Counted from the stretch's first letter, positions 39,301 to 49,979 are shown. The stretch is DNA of 64,000 nt from Orthonyx spaldingii (GCA_013397795.1 VZTJ01003577.1:1-64000), one strand, 5' to 3'. Translations and numbers: made by a program. Notes: generated by a model from the letters alone, not told the origin.

Positions 39301-42300
39301 TTGTCAAGGAAGTCTACCCTATCATCTACACGCCAGACTCTTGCAGAAAGCCTGTACAAAGCTTCTGTACTCAGACTGTGGTAAAGAAGGCGTTACACCT
39401 TGCAGGCCTAGAGGAAGTCAGTGCGTGTAGTACAGACATGCCAGTCAAAAAGGCCAGTATTATGGACACTACATGTGATGTAATCCCAGAGTGTGATGAA
39501 ACTGTCATGAACTCAACAGTAATTCTCTATGAAGGTACAGATGAAACAACTGAAATGTCAGCTTACTCATCTGTGAAGGAGTCACAGCCATGCAGCAATA
39601 GCATTGTGCAAAGGTATTTTCCTTTTATGTGGGAAAAAATATTACCAAATAATTTAATCCTATGTATCTTTATAGCTGGGTTTTTCCATTTATACCTGTT
39701 TTATAAATAAACCCGATATTTTGAAAATCAAACCCTCAACATCACATTCAGTTCTGCCATTATTTGAAAACAATATTACATTAGTGACAACAAATGAAGC
39801 TGAAAGCTTATCCTGTTTTATAAGATAGGTACCAAAAGGAAAATTCAGCATTTTTGAAATTGATTGTGATGCCTCAGACAAGTTACTTTCTCTAAGCCTT
39901 ATGTTTCATGTCTGCAAAATGGATATATAACCTCTCCACATTGTGAAATGCCATGCTTAAAGCTGCTGTGTATGTCTGAAGTCTGCAAAGCTACCTCAAG
40001 TAACATTAATTAAATGAATTTCTCTTTTTGGTTTTCAACTTAGCATATATTTGTTTACGGTTAAGAAGAAATTTACTTGACTTTTACCAAGAGTATGTTC
40101 TACAAAAATGTAATTCTTTTATTTCAGACTTGATCTTTCTTCCTTAAGAAACAAAAATTCTGCTTCAGTATTTGAGAAGCCCTCATATATGGCAATGACT
40201 TCTGCTGCTCAGAGAAAAAGAAAGGTATTAAGGTAAGATTAAACTAATTTTTCTATACAAAATGAGTTTTCATTTCTTATGTTCGTACTTCAGTTTTGGT
40301 ATTCTGTTTCAAATCTGAAAACACCTTATACAAGTCATTTGGACCTGCATATGACATGTTCTGATTCAAATATGTTTGAGTACAATTGAACTTTTTTTTG
40401 TTTGTTTTTCCTGGTAATTTCAGTAGATTTTTTTTTTTTTAATGTGATTTGTATAAGAACTTCTGTTTTAATAATTACAAACTAGTATGTCTTTTGTAGC
40501 TGCTGTCTACTCAAAACAGAAAGATGGCACATAATTCTGAAAAGAGAAATTTTGTCATAAATTAAAAACCTAAGTTTTTTGAAAATGTTCTGTCTTTGCT
40601 GGAACATATTTGAAACTACCAAAATAGAAAGCAGGGGGAAAAGTGTACACAACAATACTTACGTGATCAACTTTGTTTTTCTTATACTTCATTTTCAGTC
40701 TCATATATTGTGACTTAATTTTTGCAGTCTGCTTTAGGAAGAACTTTTGGATCATCACTTCAGGTTTATGACCCTAAAAGAGGCTTGTTAGTAGGAGCAC
40801 CAGAAAAGCTGAAGCTGAATAGTTGCTAAATTGAATTGTAATTTTTTTTGTGTGTGTATTTCTTTGGTAGGTTGATTTGGGGTTTTTTTTAATGTATTTA
40901 AAACCTGATTAGCTATGAAATAGCTGGTCTTTTTTTTTTTCCCTATTTCCAAAAGCAAAAATTGATACAAGCTTTTTTTAAGATCATGTTGCGACTCACC
41001 TATTGATAGACAGTAACTGGAACTACCACCACACAGATCTTATGAAGAATACCTCAAGACTGTTGGAACAAGTCTATAGATAGATCACAGGACATGGAAG
41101 AAACTTAAGTGCCTTTTTGTTTTCTAGCATCTTTAAAATAGAGAATTTTCCTAGAACATCAGATTCATCTGGTCTAGTTTCATGTTACTGTTCTAATTGT
41201 TACCAGTTACTGTTCTGACTATTCTAACTGTCTTGATAGGATGAGGAATAAACTCTTTTGCTCTAGAATGAGAAAAGAGGCACTGCTCACATTTTCAAAT
41301 AGCTGATTATGAATTTAGCAAAATAAATCACCTGTTCTCTGAAACCAAGCTAGTTTTTTCTACATTCTCTCTAGGGACAGATATGAGAACTTTTGGAGCC
41401 TGATTTATCTAGTCTTAAGGTAAAAGTTCTCAGACAGGCTTTTGAAGTACTTTTTTTGTGATAACTGTGTAATAGTTTCAAAACATTTATATATATGCTT
41501 ACTTTTTCCCAAAAGACTAGCTCTTTCTGCTCACCTTGTTTCTTTTGTGTCTCAAACAGATTTTCCAGTTTCCGAGTTAGAATTACTTTACAGAGAAATC
41601 CCACAACTTTTATTCCTTTTATAGACATCATTCTGCCTTAGTAACTTGTCTGTAGATTGAAATTCTTTGTGGTTTTGTCTAGCATTTGGTGACAAAGAGA
41701 AGGAATAAAAACACCTTTGTGAAGGAGGAAAGGAATATGCTCTTACTTTTCATATAGTGCCTTCCTTCCGTTCTCTTCTTTACTTTTTTCCTCTTTTATC
41801 TCCCATGCTTTCCCTGATAGAAGTGGTTCACTCCAGTTCTCCCATTAATGTTAGAATAAAAACATAAATTTCAGTCACGTTGTCTACATTAAAAGTATAA
41901 TTTGAAACAGTTGTATTTTGAGACTAAGGGCTAAGAGGCAAGTCAGTGATGAAAGACTATTTTACCAAATAAAATTACATTCTTATTGGCATAAGTTCTC
42001 TTGGAAGACGCATGCATGAGTAGATTTTTAGGGCTGGCACAAGGAAAGTCTTAATCTTTGCTGTTTGCTATATATTTTCATTTAGGCAGAAAATTATTAT
42101 TAAGAAAGTGTGAGTTAGGGAACTATAAAGTGGAAATAATACGATATTTATTACAGGAATAGGAAAAGCATAGGAACTTGGGACATAAATATGATTAGCT
42201 CGTTTATGAGGCTTTCTTGCAGAGTGGAACTGAGGAAGTTTGTGAGGCAGTTGCAAAAGGGTGAGATCAGATAGATTCATAATTTTCACTGTAGGCCTTA

Positions 42301-44846
42301 AGTCCATCACATAAAATGCTATGGATAAAATATAGAGGTTTTGTTTTAATGAATTCGAAGCTGTAACAGTTTTCTTGCAGCTTAGTTAAAAAGTATTGTC
42401 TGCTATGAAGCCACTCACTCCAACTGTGTTGGAGGCTGTAGAAAAGTTATTGTAGCAATAAAAAATGTGATTTGTTCAATAAACACTGCTTGGTCATTTC
42501 AAGGATTTTGTAACATGTAATTATTTCTTGGTATAATTTGTATGTGATGACCATCAAACTGGCTTCTGTGGTTTCAAAAAAAACCTGTGACATATTGTCC
42601 TACCTTTTAACTCAAGTGGCGATATTAGTTCTTATTTTCACAGTTGAAGCATTCTTGTAAATTTATTAAAAGGAAAAAGGGGAATAGTATCCATAGATAT
42701 GCATAATAAATTAGTTTATTCTTTGCATTCTGTTATGATTCTTTGAACACTAGATAATATTTAAAGTATTTCTACATTGCAAGGCCTAAACTACTAGAAT
42801 ATGCTTAGTGACTGTACTGAAAGCAAACTCCTTTCTGGCAACTTTTCCAGTTCTACATCAAACACTGTGTTGGGCAGCCTGCAAGACCCAGTTTCTGCAA
42901 AACGCATTCGACAGGACGTCTTGTTAAGCCACGCAGCCTTGCGAGTACCCCAAGTGGCTGGTAAGTGTCAGAGCTTGAATGGGTGACACTGCATTGGGAA
43001 CAGTGATTGTACAGCAACTGCAAAATTAAGATTTTTACTCAATTTGTTTTTGTCAATTTAATAACATGTATTGCTGTGATAGTACACCAAACCATTGATT
43101 TGTATAGTATATCCCTTTATTTTAAAAAAATCAGAATGTCAGTTATATAGATAGTATCTAATCAAAATTCAAATATTTCTACAAGGTTTTTGGAAAAACC
43201 TTTTCCCCAAGAGCTAAGGTCTTCCACTTAAAATAGTTCATGTACTTGCCGAGAAATTTGGTGAACTTTATTACAAATTTTGTCTTTGCCCAAGTGTGGT
43301 TTATCAAGAAATAAAGTTCTCTAGTAATTTCCATACCTGTTTTTAATTGTTTGCTTGATTTTACACCACACTTTATATTACACCATACTGATTTGTTTTA
43401 ACAGATAACGGTTTTTTTCAGAGATTTCTTGGTCTTAAAATTAGGCTGTTAGGACAAAAATGATAACTGAGGAAAATTATTTTGCTTCTAACATACTGCT
43501 GATAATATTAGCAAGTTCTATTCTGTGAAAGTGTGCCTCAATTATATGGCTTCTATCTGAGGTGCTTAAGTCTTTACTGTAATAAAATCAGTTACAAATC
43601 ATTTTTTCAGCCAATGTTCACAAATGTCTTCACAATTTTATAAAAACCTTTGCCTTTTCTAGTGCATGGCACTAAGTTGCTTGGCACCTGCAGCAGATTT
43701 TAATATGCTAAATCTGTACAATTTTCCTTCATCTCTACCCAATTGTCCCTTTTTCCTCTCTGTCTTCAAAGACACACTTAATGATCTTCTTGTGCTGTTT
43801 AGAGGAGATGCAAGATTAGTTTTAAAATTTTAGTCTACTTTTCTTATGAAATAGAAAAGCAATGTGAAAAAACATTTCCATTGTGTAGCTTTTTCCAGTG
43901 GCACAGGCAATACACCGGTTTTGCAGCACATACATGTTTTTAAGTAAAAACTGCTGTGAGGGCGCAAGTATATATGAAAATGTCTTATTCTGCATTCATG
44001 AGAAATGTTGAGGTTGTATTACCATAAATTTTCTGGAAACTGAATATCTGAGTCTAAACTCTGTCTAACCAAGTTACTTATTTGGCAAAATGCATACACA
44101 GTTATATCTGTATCAATGTCTACTACAGCAGACTGGATTATGAAGTTACAACTATTCAGTCGCTACTCTGGAATTAAGAAACTATGTCATGAAGAAGCAC
44201 ATTTTGAAATAGAGGATAAATTTTTGGTTCTTCAACATTTAACTGAATATGAAATACACTTTCTTTTCAAGAGCGTGCATTACAAGAGCAGAATAAACCA
44301 TAAGCAAATACCTAAGAGGAAGTGTTGTTTTCAGATTAAAAAGACAGACCTTTCTCTAATAGCATAGTGTTAATTTTTCAATGCTATTCTATAATAAAAA
44401 GGATTAATAACATTTTTACATATTTCTACACTTCTGTATAGACCACTGTGCCTTTTTAATAGCATCTCATGTCAGTTGAGGGTCTAATCATGGGACTTTC
44501 TAGATAATTAAAACACTGGATTCCTGAGCTAAGAATGATTACATTTTTGCATATTAAAATTAATCTTTCAGTAAAGGAAAGAAATGTGTAAAAATTCTTA
44601 GACATATTCTGAAAAGCAGGTCCATGTCGGCTAAATTCTACTTATGTTTATTGAATGAGTATCTCCCTATTTCTAATAACATTTCTTTCTTCACTAGGAA
44701 TTAAAATGAAGAGCAGGAAGCAAGAACAGAATATGTCAAGAAACTTCATTAGAAGCCTGTCTCAAGGAAGTGTCCCACTGGATGTTAAATCAATGACATC
44801 AAAAAATCTTTTACTTCATGTTTCCAAGAAAAAAAATAGGATTTAA
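15053..44846 (+). CDS. KIF18A: Kinesin-8 motor protein KIF18A, complete coding region in 16 coding exons
   Basis: Plus-end-directed kinesin-8 of mitotic kinetochore microtubules; it accumulates at plus ends and damps chromosome oscillation. Coding exons: 15053-15380, 16042-16199, 17118-17222, 18037-18147, 21494-21691, 22973-23146, 24029-24103, 24336-24445, 27693-27855, 28426-28590, 29003-29124, 29303-29535, 39133-39613, 40128-40232, 42851-42960, 44698-44846. All junctions are GT-AG and phases agree, giving 928 residues (human about 898). Seen in the product: basic loop 2 at about 57-71, P-loop GATGAGKT 114-121, switch I NASSSRSH 223-230, switch II DLAGSER 259-265, neck region KYANRAKDIKSS ending at 358, a charged and probably coiled-coil stalk about 360-620, PP1-docking KSVAW 611-615, SP 682 and TP 688, and basic clusters RKRK 837-840 and KRIR 860-863. 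The start is the first ATG of exon 2, just before the conserved VKVVVRVRPE stretch. No frameshift or stop was seen. Confidence 0.95.
16042..16199 (+). CDS. KIF18A: KIF18A exon 3 (P-loop exon, residues 110-162)
   Basis: The acceptor is aatttag/TGCTTG; joined to the previous exon it restores V110 and reads into AYGATGAGKTHTML, the Walker A nucleotide-binding loop (GATGAGKT 114-121). It ends in AVSYLE with donor GAG/gtgagt, phase 0. Confidence 0.95.
17118..17222 (+). CDS. KIF18A: KIF18A exon 4 (residues 163-197)
   Basis: The acceptor is gtcaaag/GTTTAC. It encodes VYNEQIRDLL, a kinesin core motif, through GLTLHQ. It is 105 nt and phase 0 at both ends. The donor CAG/gtctgt is weak because of C at intron +3. 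Confidence 0.93.
18037..18147 (+). CDS. KIF18A: KIF18A exon 5 (switch I exon, residues 198-234)
   Basis: The acceptor is cttaaag/CCTAAA. It carries NRTQHATDVNASSSRSHAVF with the switch I motif NASSSRSH at 223-230. The donor is CAG/gtaaga, phase 0, 111 nt. Confidence 0.95.
20033..20053 (+). repeat. T21 homopolymer
   Basis: Uninterrupted run of 21 T in KIF18A intron 5, likely length-variable. Confidence 0.9.
20870..21242 (-). mobile_element. Degraded LTR of the same avian family, antisense
   Basis: Read on the minus strand, it aligns in order with the family found at 13021. In plus-strand terms these pieces are visible: ATGGGGGAGAGAATC near 20918, a TTGGGGTCAACTGT block near 21067, GTTATCAGCACTGTC near 21157, and AAAATTAACTTC near 21212 before the decayed terminus at about 21240. 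It is older and more diverged. It lies in KIF18A intron 5. Confidence 0.65.
21494..21691 (+). CDS. KIF18A: KIF18A exon 6 (switch II exon, residues 235-300)
   Basis: A strong T-tract acceptor (ttttcaattgtag) precedes IYLRQQDKTAS. The exon encodes switch II DLAGSER (259-265) and NINRSLLALGNVINAL. The donor is AAG/gtatgt, 198 nt, phase 0. Confidence 0.95.
22480..22668 (+). mobile_element. CR1 LINE 3' fragment, sense
   Basis: CTCCATCCTTGGAGATAATC, then AAAACCCAACTGGGCATAGTCC, CCCTGCTTCGAGCAG and GGTCCTTCCCAATCT follow the order of a CR1 3' end. The terminal octamer repeat is decayed (GATTTTGTGA). Lies in KIF18A intron 6. Confidence 0.85.
22973..23146 (+). CDS. KIF18A: KIF18A exon 7 (end of motor core and neck linker, residues 301-358)
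   Basis: The acceptor is cactctttttag. It encodes [20 protein letters not shown], the microtubule-binding region, and ends in KYANRAKDIKSS, the neck-linker junction. The donor is TCT/gtgagt, 174 nt, phase 0. Confidence 0.95.
24029..24103 (+). CDS. KIF18A: KIF18A exon 8 (neck, residues 359-383)
   Basis: The acceptor is tttctttacag. The 75 nt encode LKSNVVSLDSHISQYVKIC and following residues, the start of the neck coiled coil. The donor is GAG/gtatgt, phase 0. Confidence 0.93.
24336..24445 (+). CDS. KIF18A: KIF18A exon 9 (stalk, residues 384-419 plus part of 420)
   Basis: The acceptor is ttggtttag. It encodes ILMLKEKLREYEEKQ, a charged heptad-like stretch. The donor AAAG/gtaaat leaves two bases of the Arg 420 codon. 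Confidence 0.92.
25851..25878. repeat. Perfect palindrome, 13-bp arms with 2-bp spacer
   Basis: GTCTGCCTCAACA, TC, TGTTGAGGCAGAC. Every arm base pairs and pairing stops at both outer ends. Lies in KIF18A intron 9. Confidence 0.9.
26415..26480 (-). mobile_element. CR1 LINE 3' end, short antisense fragment
   Basis: CATAGAATC, then TTAGAAAAGACCTCAAAGATC and GAGTCC, is the reverse complement of a CR1 tail. Lies in KIF18A intron 9. Confidence 0.75.
27693..27855 (+). CDS. KIF18A: KIF18A exon 10 (stalk, to residue 474)
   Basis: The acceptor is ctttggctttag. Phase is restored at Arg 420, followed by YKEILKNVFANREKIRKEYL, a Lys/Glu-rich coiled-coil region. The donor is AAAG/gtgagt, phase 0, 163 nt. 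Confidence 0.93.
28426..28590 (+). CDS. KIF18A: KIF18A exon 11 (stalk, residues 475-529)
   Basis: A poly-T acceptor ends tttttag. It encodes ATCKRDQRLAALHSHY through NTKWLHRVENEMRLL and GCIPK; the last part is close to the human protein. The donor is AAAA/gtaaaa, phase 0. Confidence 0.93.
29003..29124 (+). CDS. KIF18A: KIF18A exon 12 (residues 530-569 plus part of 570)
   Basis: The acceptor is aatttcccaaag. It encodes ELCQDLQYCHLNLEVQDLKA through YYKQTE. The donor GAAAA/gtaagt leaves two bases. Confidence 0.92.
29303..29535 (+). CDS. KIF18A: KIF18A exon 13 (end of stalk and PP1 site, to residue 647)
   Basis: The acceptor is actgttttacag. It encodes LPVLRKQYLILKEAGL and then KSVAWAD, matching the RVxF-type PP1-docking motif (residues 611-615). 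The donor is ATGCC/gtaagt, with one base carried over. In the genome this frame reads on into the intron before stopping. Confidence 0.93.
29536..39132 (+). other. KIF18A: KIF18A intron 13, the largest intron (9.6 kb)
   Basis: It separates the PP1-site exon from the long tail exon. Apart from the hairpin at 31941 I recognise no transposon, RNA gene or missed exon. Exons 13 and 14 join in phase without anything from this interval. Confidence 0.7.
31941..31969. repeat. Perfect inverted repeat, 11-bp arms with 7-nt loop
   Basis: ATTCCTGCTCC, TAAAGTT, GGAGCAGGAAT. Outside the stem, CAAG (31931-31934) can also pair with CTTG (31970-31973) across an asymmetric 6-nt bulge. Lies in KIF18A intron 13. 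Confidence 0.88.
39133..39613 (+). CDS. KIF18A: KIF18A exon 14 (longest coding exon, tail, residues 648-807)
   Basis: The acceptor is tacgtttcacag. It encodes the tail with KRTRRKLMDSPV, which matches the human KRTRRKLMPSPL region holding CDK1 sites, then IYTPDSCRK and a fast-evolving acidic/Ser/Thr stretch. The donor is AAAG/gtattt, with two bases carried over. Confidence 0.92.
40128..40232 (+). CDS. KIF18A: KIF18A exon 15 (tail, residues 808-842 plus part of 843)
   Basis: The acceptor is ttttatttcag. It encodes RLDLSSLRNK and PSYMAMTSAAQRKRKV, close to human PSYMAMTTAAKRKRKL, including a basic nuclear-localisation-like cluster (837-840). The donor is TAAG/gtaaga. Confidence 0.92.
40233..44697 (+). 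other. KIF18A: KIF18A introns 15 and 16 region (40233-42850, 42961-44697)
   Basis: AT-rich introns on either side of exon 16. An ORF at 44116-44367 is not flanked by matching splice phases and shows no homology I recognise. Confidence 0.65.
42851..42960 (+). CDS. KIF18A: KIF18A exon 16 (tail, residues 843-879)
   Basis: The chosen acceptor is ggcaacttttccag, because joining there gives KVLSSTSN, aligning with human KLTSSTSN. It encodes VSAKRIRQD, matching human AKRVRQD. An in-frame AG 42 nt upstream (42807-42808) could add 14 codons. The donor is GCTG/gtaagt. Confidence 0.88.
44698..44846 (+). CDS. KIF18A: KIF18A exon 17, coding part (C-terminal residues 880-928 and stop)
   Basis: The acceptor is tttctttcttcactag. 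It encodes a basic tail, GIKMKSRKQEQ through NFIRSLSQG, ending in VSKKKNRI and TAA. The human protein as I recall it stops near the residue aligned with position 906, so about 22 residues here are extra. Confidence 0.9.
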
Positions 44847-45290
44847 TTCTGAGTTCATGCATATTTCAAGCAGGATTGATGGATAGCAAATGAGAATAGG
44901 GTGAATTGCATTTTCTTATTGTAAAGAGTTTTGTGATGGAAATGTTAGAAAAATTATTTTCACCCCCTAAATTATTTTCATTGGAGTAGCTTCCTTGTGT
45001 TAAAATTGTTTTTCATTTGGAAGCAAGTTAGGCAGATGCTAATATTAGAACACATTCATGCTTAGCATTAGGATGCCAGTTTCTTTTTAGATCGTTAGCA
45101 TCTATTGATAACATACGTAGTTCCAAGAGACAGAAAGATCTTTACAAAATTTTTTCTCATTTTTTTTGTCTTTCTGGTTTTTAGTCTGTTACTTGGTTGT
45201 AAATGTTCCTGTTTTGTTTTTTCAATTTAATTCAGCTGTAAATGTGTTTTTATGTTAATTACATCAAATAAACTTTAATTATTAACAGCA
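44847..45290 (+). other. KIF18A: KIF18A 3' untranslated region (end approximate)
   Basis: AT-rich sequence after the TAA, with T-rich stretches near 45150-45220. It ends shortly after a canonical AATAAA at 45267-45272. Confidence 0.7.
45267..45272 (+). terminator. KIF18A: KIF18A polyadenylation signal AATAAA
   Basis: This is a canonical hexamer 421 nt after the stop codon, and the only canonical AATAAA I saw between the stop codon and this point. Cleavage is expected 10-30 nt further on. Confidence 0.7.
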
Positions 45291-47879
45291 ATATAATGTG
45301 AAATGTACTTCTAGCAAAAATGTTCCCTTCTTCTCTTATAAAAAAGTCTAAATCAATTTTTACAGATATTATTATAAGTACATGTCATTTATAAGGTGTC
45401 TTCTAGTAAATGATTAATATTCAGAGAGCAATTTTTATATAGCTGTACTGTAACCTTGACAGCCTGCCCAGCCTTCAGAATGTCATTCTAGTGTGTTTGG
45501 TCTGTGCAAATCCAAGCATGTGAATTTCTTCAGTCTAGGGAAGGCCAGAGGAAGAAGTCCAGTAAGTCATTTCAGTGGTGTCAGACTGAAGCGAGGAGCT
45601 TCCAACCTGATCAGTTCAGTAATATGCTGCAGAATTTATTCTTGACACATTGGAGGAGCATTTTTCAGTGGCTTCTGAAGAAGGAAGTGGGAACTGCCTG
45701 CAAAAGCTTTCAGGACCTCTTGTGGAAGGAGCAGACAATGTTGCAGAAGCTGTCTTCATTGGGAAAGTTCAAAGAGGAAGAAATAATTTCCTAATAGGCA
45801 TTACTAGTTAAAAGTACTGAGACAAGAGAAATTGAATCCTCCTATTTGTGTTTTAAAAGGAGTAGAGGTGATCTAGTTGTGGTGAGCCTGGGATCTTGCT
45901 GGTAGTGTAGTGAGAACTGAGAAAATATTGGCCATGGAAAAGGGTTGTTTGAAACCTAAAAACTAGAATTTGGGACTTGTCCACATAGCAAGGTGGTGTA
46001 ATTTCAGTAGAATGAAGAGGGAGGGTCACTTTAATAACTCCTTATCATAATGAACAACAGGGCTTTGGAAGTAATTTTCATTTATGATTTTGTCACCTGA
46101 TACAGCTAAAGTTGTAAAGACCATTTTTGATTTATGAGATTTTTTTCAAATTCTCAGTGTTTAATACAAAATGTACACAGGGAGCTTCGTTTGTTGATAT
46201 CATGGTACAAGATGCATGTTGGGTTTTGCTTATAAATATAGTTGTAACATTCATTGCTCTTGTGGCATGTAGGACACATTGCCAGTTCATAGCAATCTTG
46301 AAAGGTTTTTAGACAAGCTTGTGCATGCACCATTTTGATACTCAGTCAACATTAAGAAAACATGAGATTCATCAGTTTTATGTCTTGCATACCCTTCAGT
46401 GGAATTGCTTCAATTGCAGCACTTGCAGGGACTAAACAAAAAAAAATTGAGACAATTAAAAACTGACGTGAGAAGTGATTTAATCAGAAGTTGATTATAC
46501 ATTTGTTAGCTAGCTATATAGTTACCATTTATAACTAGTATAAATGATGTGTTTCCAGAGATACAACAGATTGGAGCAGGATTTTTGTATTTTAGATTGC
46601 TATTGAGTTATATTCTGCTCTATTAATTGTACATACATTTGTTGTCTTACATACTGTGAACATATCTAGACTTCGTAAGCAGAAAGTGCTTTGCAACACA
46701 TTCCACAGCCATTGCTGGCACAAAGCTTTTCATAGCTTCATTGACTAATAAGTTTTTTTTGTCAGATTGCCAGTTAGGTAGAAAGCAAAGTGTATTTGGG
46801 AAGCAGTGGAGGTATGACATAGCTCATTTCATTTTCTTGCCAATCTACTTTGACTGCTACCTCCTGGCTTGTCTTTACACACTAATTCAAGTAATAGCAT
46901 TTATCTCAAGTACATATTTTGTTGATTTCACTGTTATACCATGCAGGGTTAAATTGTGTCAGCATTGCAAGTGTGACAAGGATGTTAAAAGATCTTGTCC
47001 CACTGGAAAATTGTTACGAAAACATGCAAAAGCTGCAGGGTATAGTTGGTACTATTACTCATTTACTTGCTTATTGTCATTGCAGGACAGTGAATTTATA
47101 GGAGTTATCTGAAGAATAAGCTTGGGAAGCTGTGAGTATTTTTTACTGGGGATGGAATTGGATACAGGAGAGAGAATATGCAAAGAACAATACTGTTGTC
47201 AGTGAGGCTATAGAGGCCAAGCCATTTCTAACAGGCTCTACATCGTCATACCCATTTTGCAAAACATTATTTTCATTTCCACCTAAACAGCAAGTATTTT
47301 AATAACTCCTTTTGAGTGACTAGCTATGCACGTGGGCCTGCACAGCTATGCTTCATCGTATTGCTGCCTTGTGCAGAGGCATATTGAAAATCAATTCAAA
47401 AATCACTTCTGTTGATTTTTATAGGATGTGTTACCTGATAATAAAGACTTGTGCAAACTTATATCCAGAGACACCTGTAGATTTCCACAAGTGTAAGGCC
47501 CCAATCAGTTTGCTCAATGAGACTTTTAAAAGGGCTTACAATGGTTCATTTAGTCTGAGTTTGATGCACAGGAGAAGTACTCTCAAGAGGCCAAAACAAC
47601 ACAAAAGTTCACTGGCAAAATCAAGAAACTTTGGCAAAAGGTTTAGTACAACATTCAATCAGCATAAAGCACTTCTCAGAGCATTAACCTGGCCCATTCA
47701 ACTTAGCAAATTTTAAGCCCATTTGATTTTAAATTACTCAAGAAATTCCAAGAAGAGAGAATTAGAAGAAAGACAGAAAAGCTATAGAAAAGGACACATA
47801 TAACTACCCACTGCTGGCTTCCAGCAGTGTTCAGATAGAAACTCTAAGATGAAGGTAGGGTCAGATGAAAGTTTTTCCT
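45291..47879. other. Intergenic sequence after KIF18A
   Basis: No gene recognised. ORFs at 45504-45794 (96 codons), 46741-47112 and 47348-47716 have no known motif; they are reported only as unsupported. Confidence 0.6.
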
Positions 47880-48243
47880 TGTGTTTGGCCTTAAATACCC
47901 CTGGACCTTTCCCCCAGGTGTGACTTTTGGTCACTCAGGAGCTGGGTTAGGGCAGAGTGGAGCAATGCCTCCAGTCTGCCTGTGCCTGGCACCACTGCCA
48001 GGCTGGGGTAGAGGCTCTAAGGCTGGGAGGTGTGGGGCAGTTCACTGCCACACCATTGCAAGGCCTGACCTGCCCCCTACCCCGCCGTATGCATCTCAAA
48101 ATGTCTCGAGACATCAATTTTTCCAGTGTCTGACAACAGGTTATATGAAAGGGTGTGAATCTTGAGGCTTCACTGTGCAAGGCCAGGAGTTGGACTTTGG
48201 TAATCCCTGTAAGTTGCTTTCAACTCAGAATATTCTGTGATTA
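47880..48243 (+). mobile_element. Repeat composite ending in a CR1 tail
   Basis: The 3' end (GAGTTGGACTTTGGTAATCC, then TTGCTTTCAACTCAG and ATTCTGTGATT) is a CR1 terminus. The GC-rich part before it (47890-48080, GGCCTTAAATACCCCTGG and CACTGCCAGGCTGGGG) looks like other avian interspersed repeat sequence, perhaps an LTR or CR1 5' region. The ORFs crossing it are therefore not genes. Confidence 0.6.
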
Positions 48244-49979
48244 ACATCACACACAAAATAATTATATTTGCTGTCCTGTCAAACTGACAAAGCACAAGAA
48301 TTTGATTGGATTATTAGAAAAGTCATTCATGGTGTTGGGAGACATTTCCATAGCAGTCTGAAGGTAATGAGACATCTGCTCATTGGAACAAATGTTTTGG
48401 GATATCCTCTGCTGAGGCGAGTGTCTTGTAAATTTGGGTACTTTGGCTGCAGAAGACAGCAGGTACTATTTGGAAGCCTGACAACATAATGCAAAAATAG
48501 ATTTATGTTAGCAAAGTAGTCCACCATGAAAATCATTTGGACTTCTCATTAATTTTCTTTCACTTTGACTGGATTTTTTAAAAAATGTGAGTCTGTAAAC
48601 AGGCATGAAGAAATTAGTTTTAACAACTAGAGAAAGTAAACATTCTTAGAAAATTCATCCACTGGAGGCGTAAAATATGTAGTGTTCCCTGCAGGAAATT
48701 CCAAGAGTTTACTTAATAGAGAATAGATGTAATGGTAAATTGCCTATTTAATTTTTCTACTGTGTAGTGCTCTTGGAAAAATTATTCCTGATTTCCCTGT
48801 TGTTTTACATTTAATTGTGCTATATGCATTAGGTCTAAAGGTTTTATGTAGCATGACTATAGTATGTCTAAGATCTACAAAGGAGTGATGGAATGTAACA
48901 GAATATATCATGCTTTAAAAGAGTTTAAAGCAATTTTCATTTTGTGTTTGCATTTTAGTCTGGCACTATTTTCAACTGAAAATATTTCAAACACTGCTGG
49001 CATTATTTTCAACTGAATACTCGTAGTTATATTTCACAAAGTATTACAGTAAGATGGTGAAAATAGAAATTCAGTGCTAGCTAGCAAATGCACATAGAGG
49101 CTACTGTACCTTGCATTTCAGTGAAGCAGTTGGTTCATATGCTTAAAGATGTCTCCAAAAAGAAAAGATATTCAGCTAGACTAACTTTAGATATAATAGC
49201 AGTTCTGTATTCTGAAGGAGACTGGGAAACCAGTGAATGAGTTAACTGTATAATTAACATGAAACATATTTGTATTGAAATTAAATAGTTAAATTCCTGT
49301 TGTTCACTCCAAACTGCATCAAGACAGTGACATAAGGAAAAACAGTCTTTAAAAATGAGAAAACACCATTGTAATTAGAGGCTTAATCATGTGTAGATTC
49401 AATAGTCCCTTGTGACACTACGATGCAGACTACACTTCTAGACATCAAAATCAATGCCTGAGCGGTACACAGGTGACGTCTCAAAGTCTATACATCACTC
49501 TGTTAATATGCTCACATTCAGCAGCTTTTGTAAGCCTGGGGGATGGGGGGAAGGAAGCCCAGAAAAATCACTAGAATATTTAACCTGGGAAGGGGAAGGG
49601 AAACTAAAACTAAAAATGTTTGAAAATCATCTGTAAGGGGCAGATAAATGCTGAAGCTGTTCACCTGAGGTATCTATCAAATCAACCTTTGTGGGGAAGG
49701 GCAGGGAAGGGAACAAACACTTCAAAAGACAAATAAAGGAGATTAGAAGTCAAAATCTGAGTCAATATTGGAAGTAAAAATGTGGAATCTGTATTTATAT
49801 GAGGAAAAACAAAAACAATTTTAAATAAAATATTTAAATCATTTGCTAAAAGTGAAAGTTAGTAATTAAATAATTCACCTGTCTAAGGGCTGGTGCATAG
49901 TGGTTCAGTGCAAAAGTAGTCAAAGAAAAAAGGCGAGGATAGAGATTTTATCAAGTTAACAGGAGTCACCAAGATGGGA
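48244..49979. other. Intergenic, mostly unrecognised
   Basis: AT-rich DNA with only the short direct repeat near 48960. Confidence 0.6.
48959..49017 (+). repeat. Direct repeat, about 20 bp, spaced about 39 bp
   Basis: CTGGCA(C/T)TATTTTCAACTGAA occurs twice (near 48960 and 48997) with one base differing and a short AT-rich spacer. Confidence 0.75.

Noticed and set aside
45504..45794. 96-codon ORF downstream of KIF18A
   Set aside because: No recognisable motif, promoter or splice site. It could be a chance ORF or an old repeat; a protein search would decide.
46741..47716. ORFs of 122-123 codons (46741-47112, 47348-47716)
   Set aside because: No domain was recognised and surrounding sequence is AT-rich intergenic DNA.
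47881..48180. ORFs on both strands in the GC-rich block before the CR1 tail
   Set aside because: They lie within interspersed repeat sequence, so they are not host genes.
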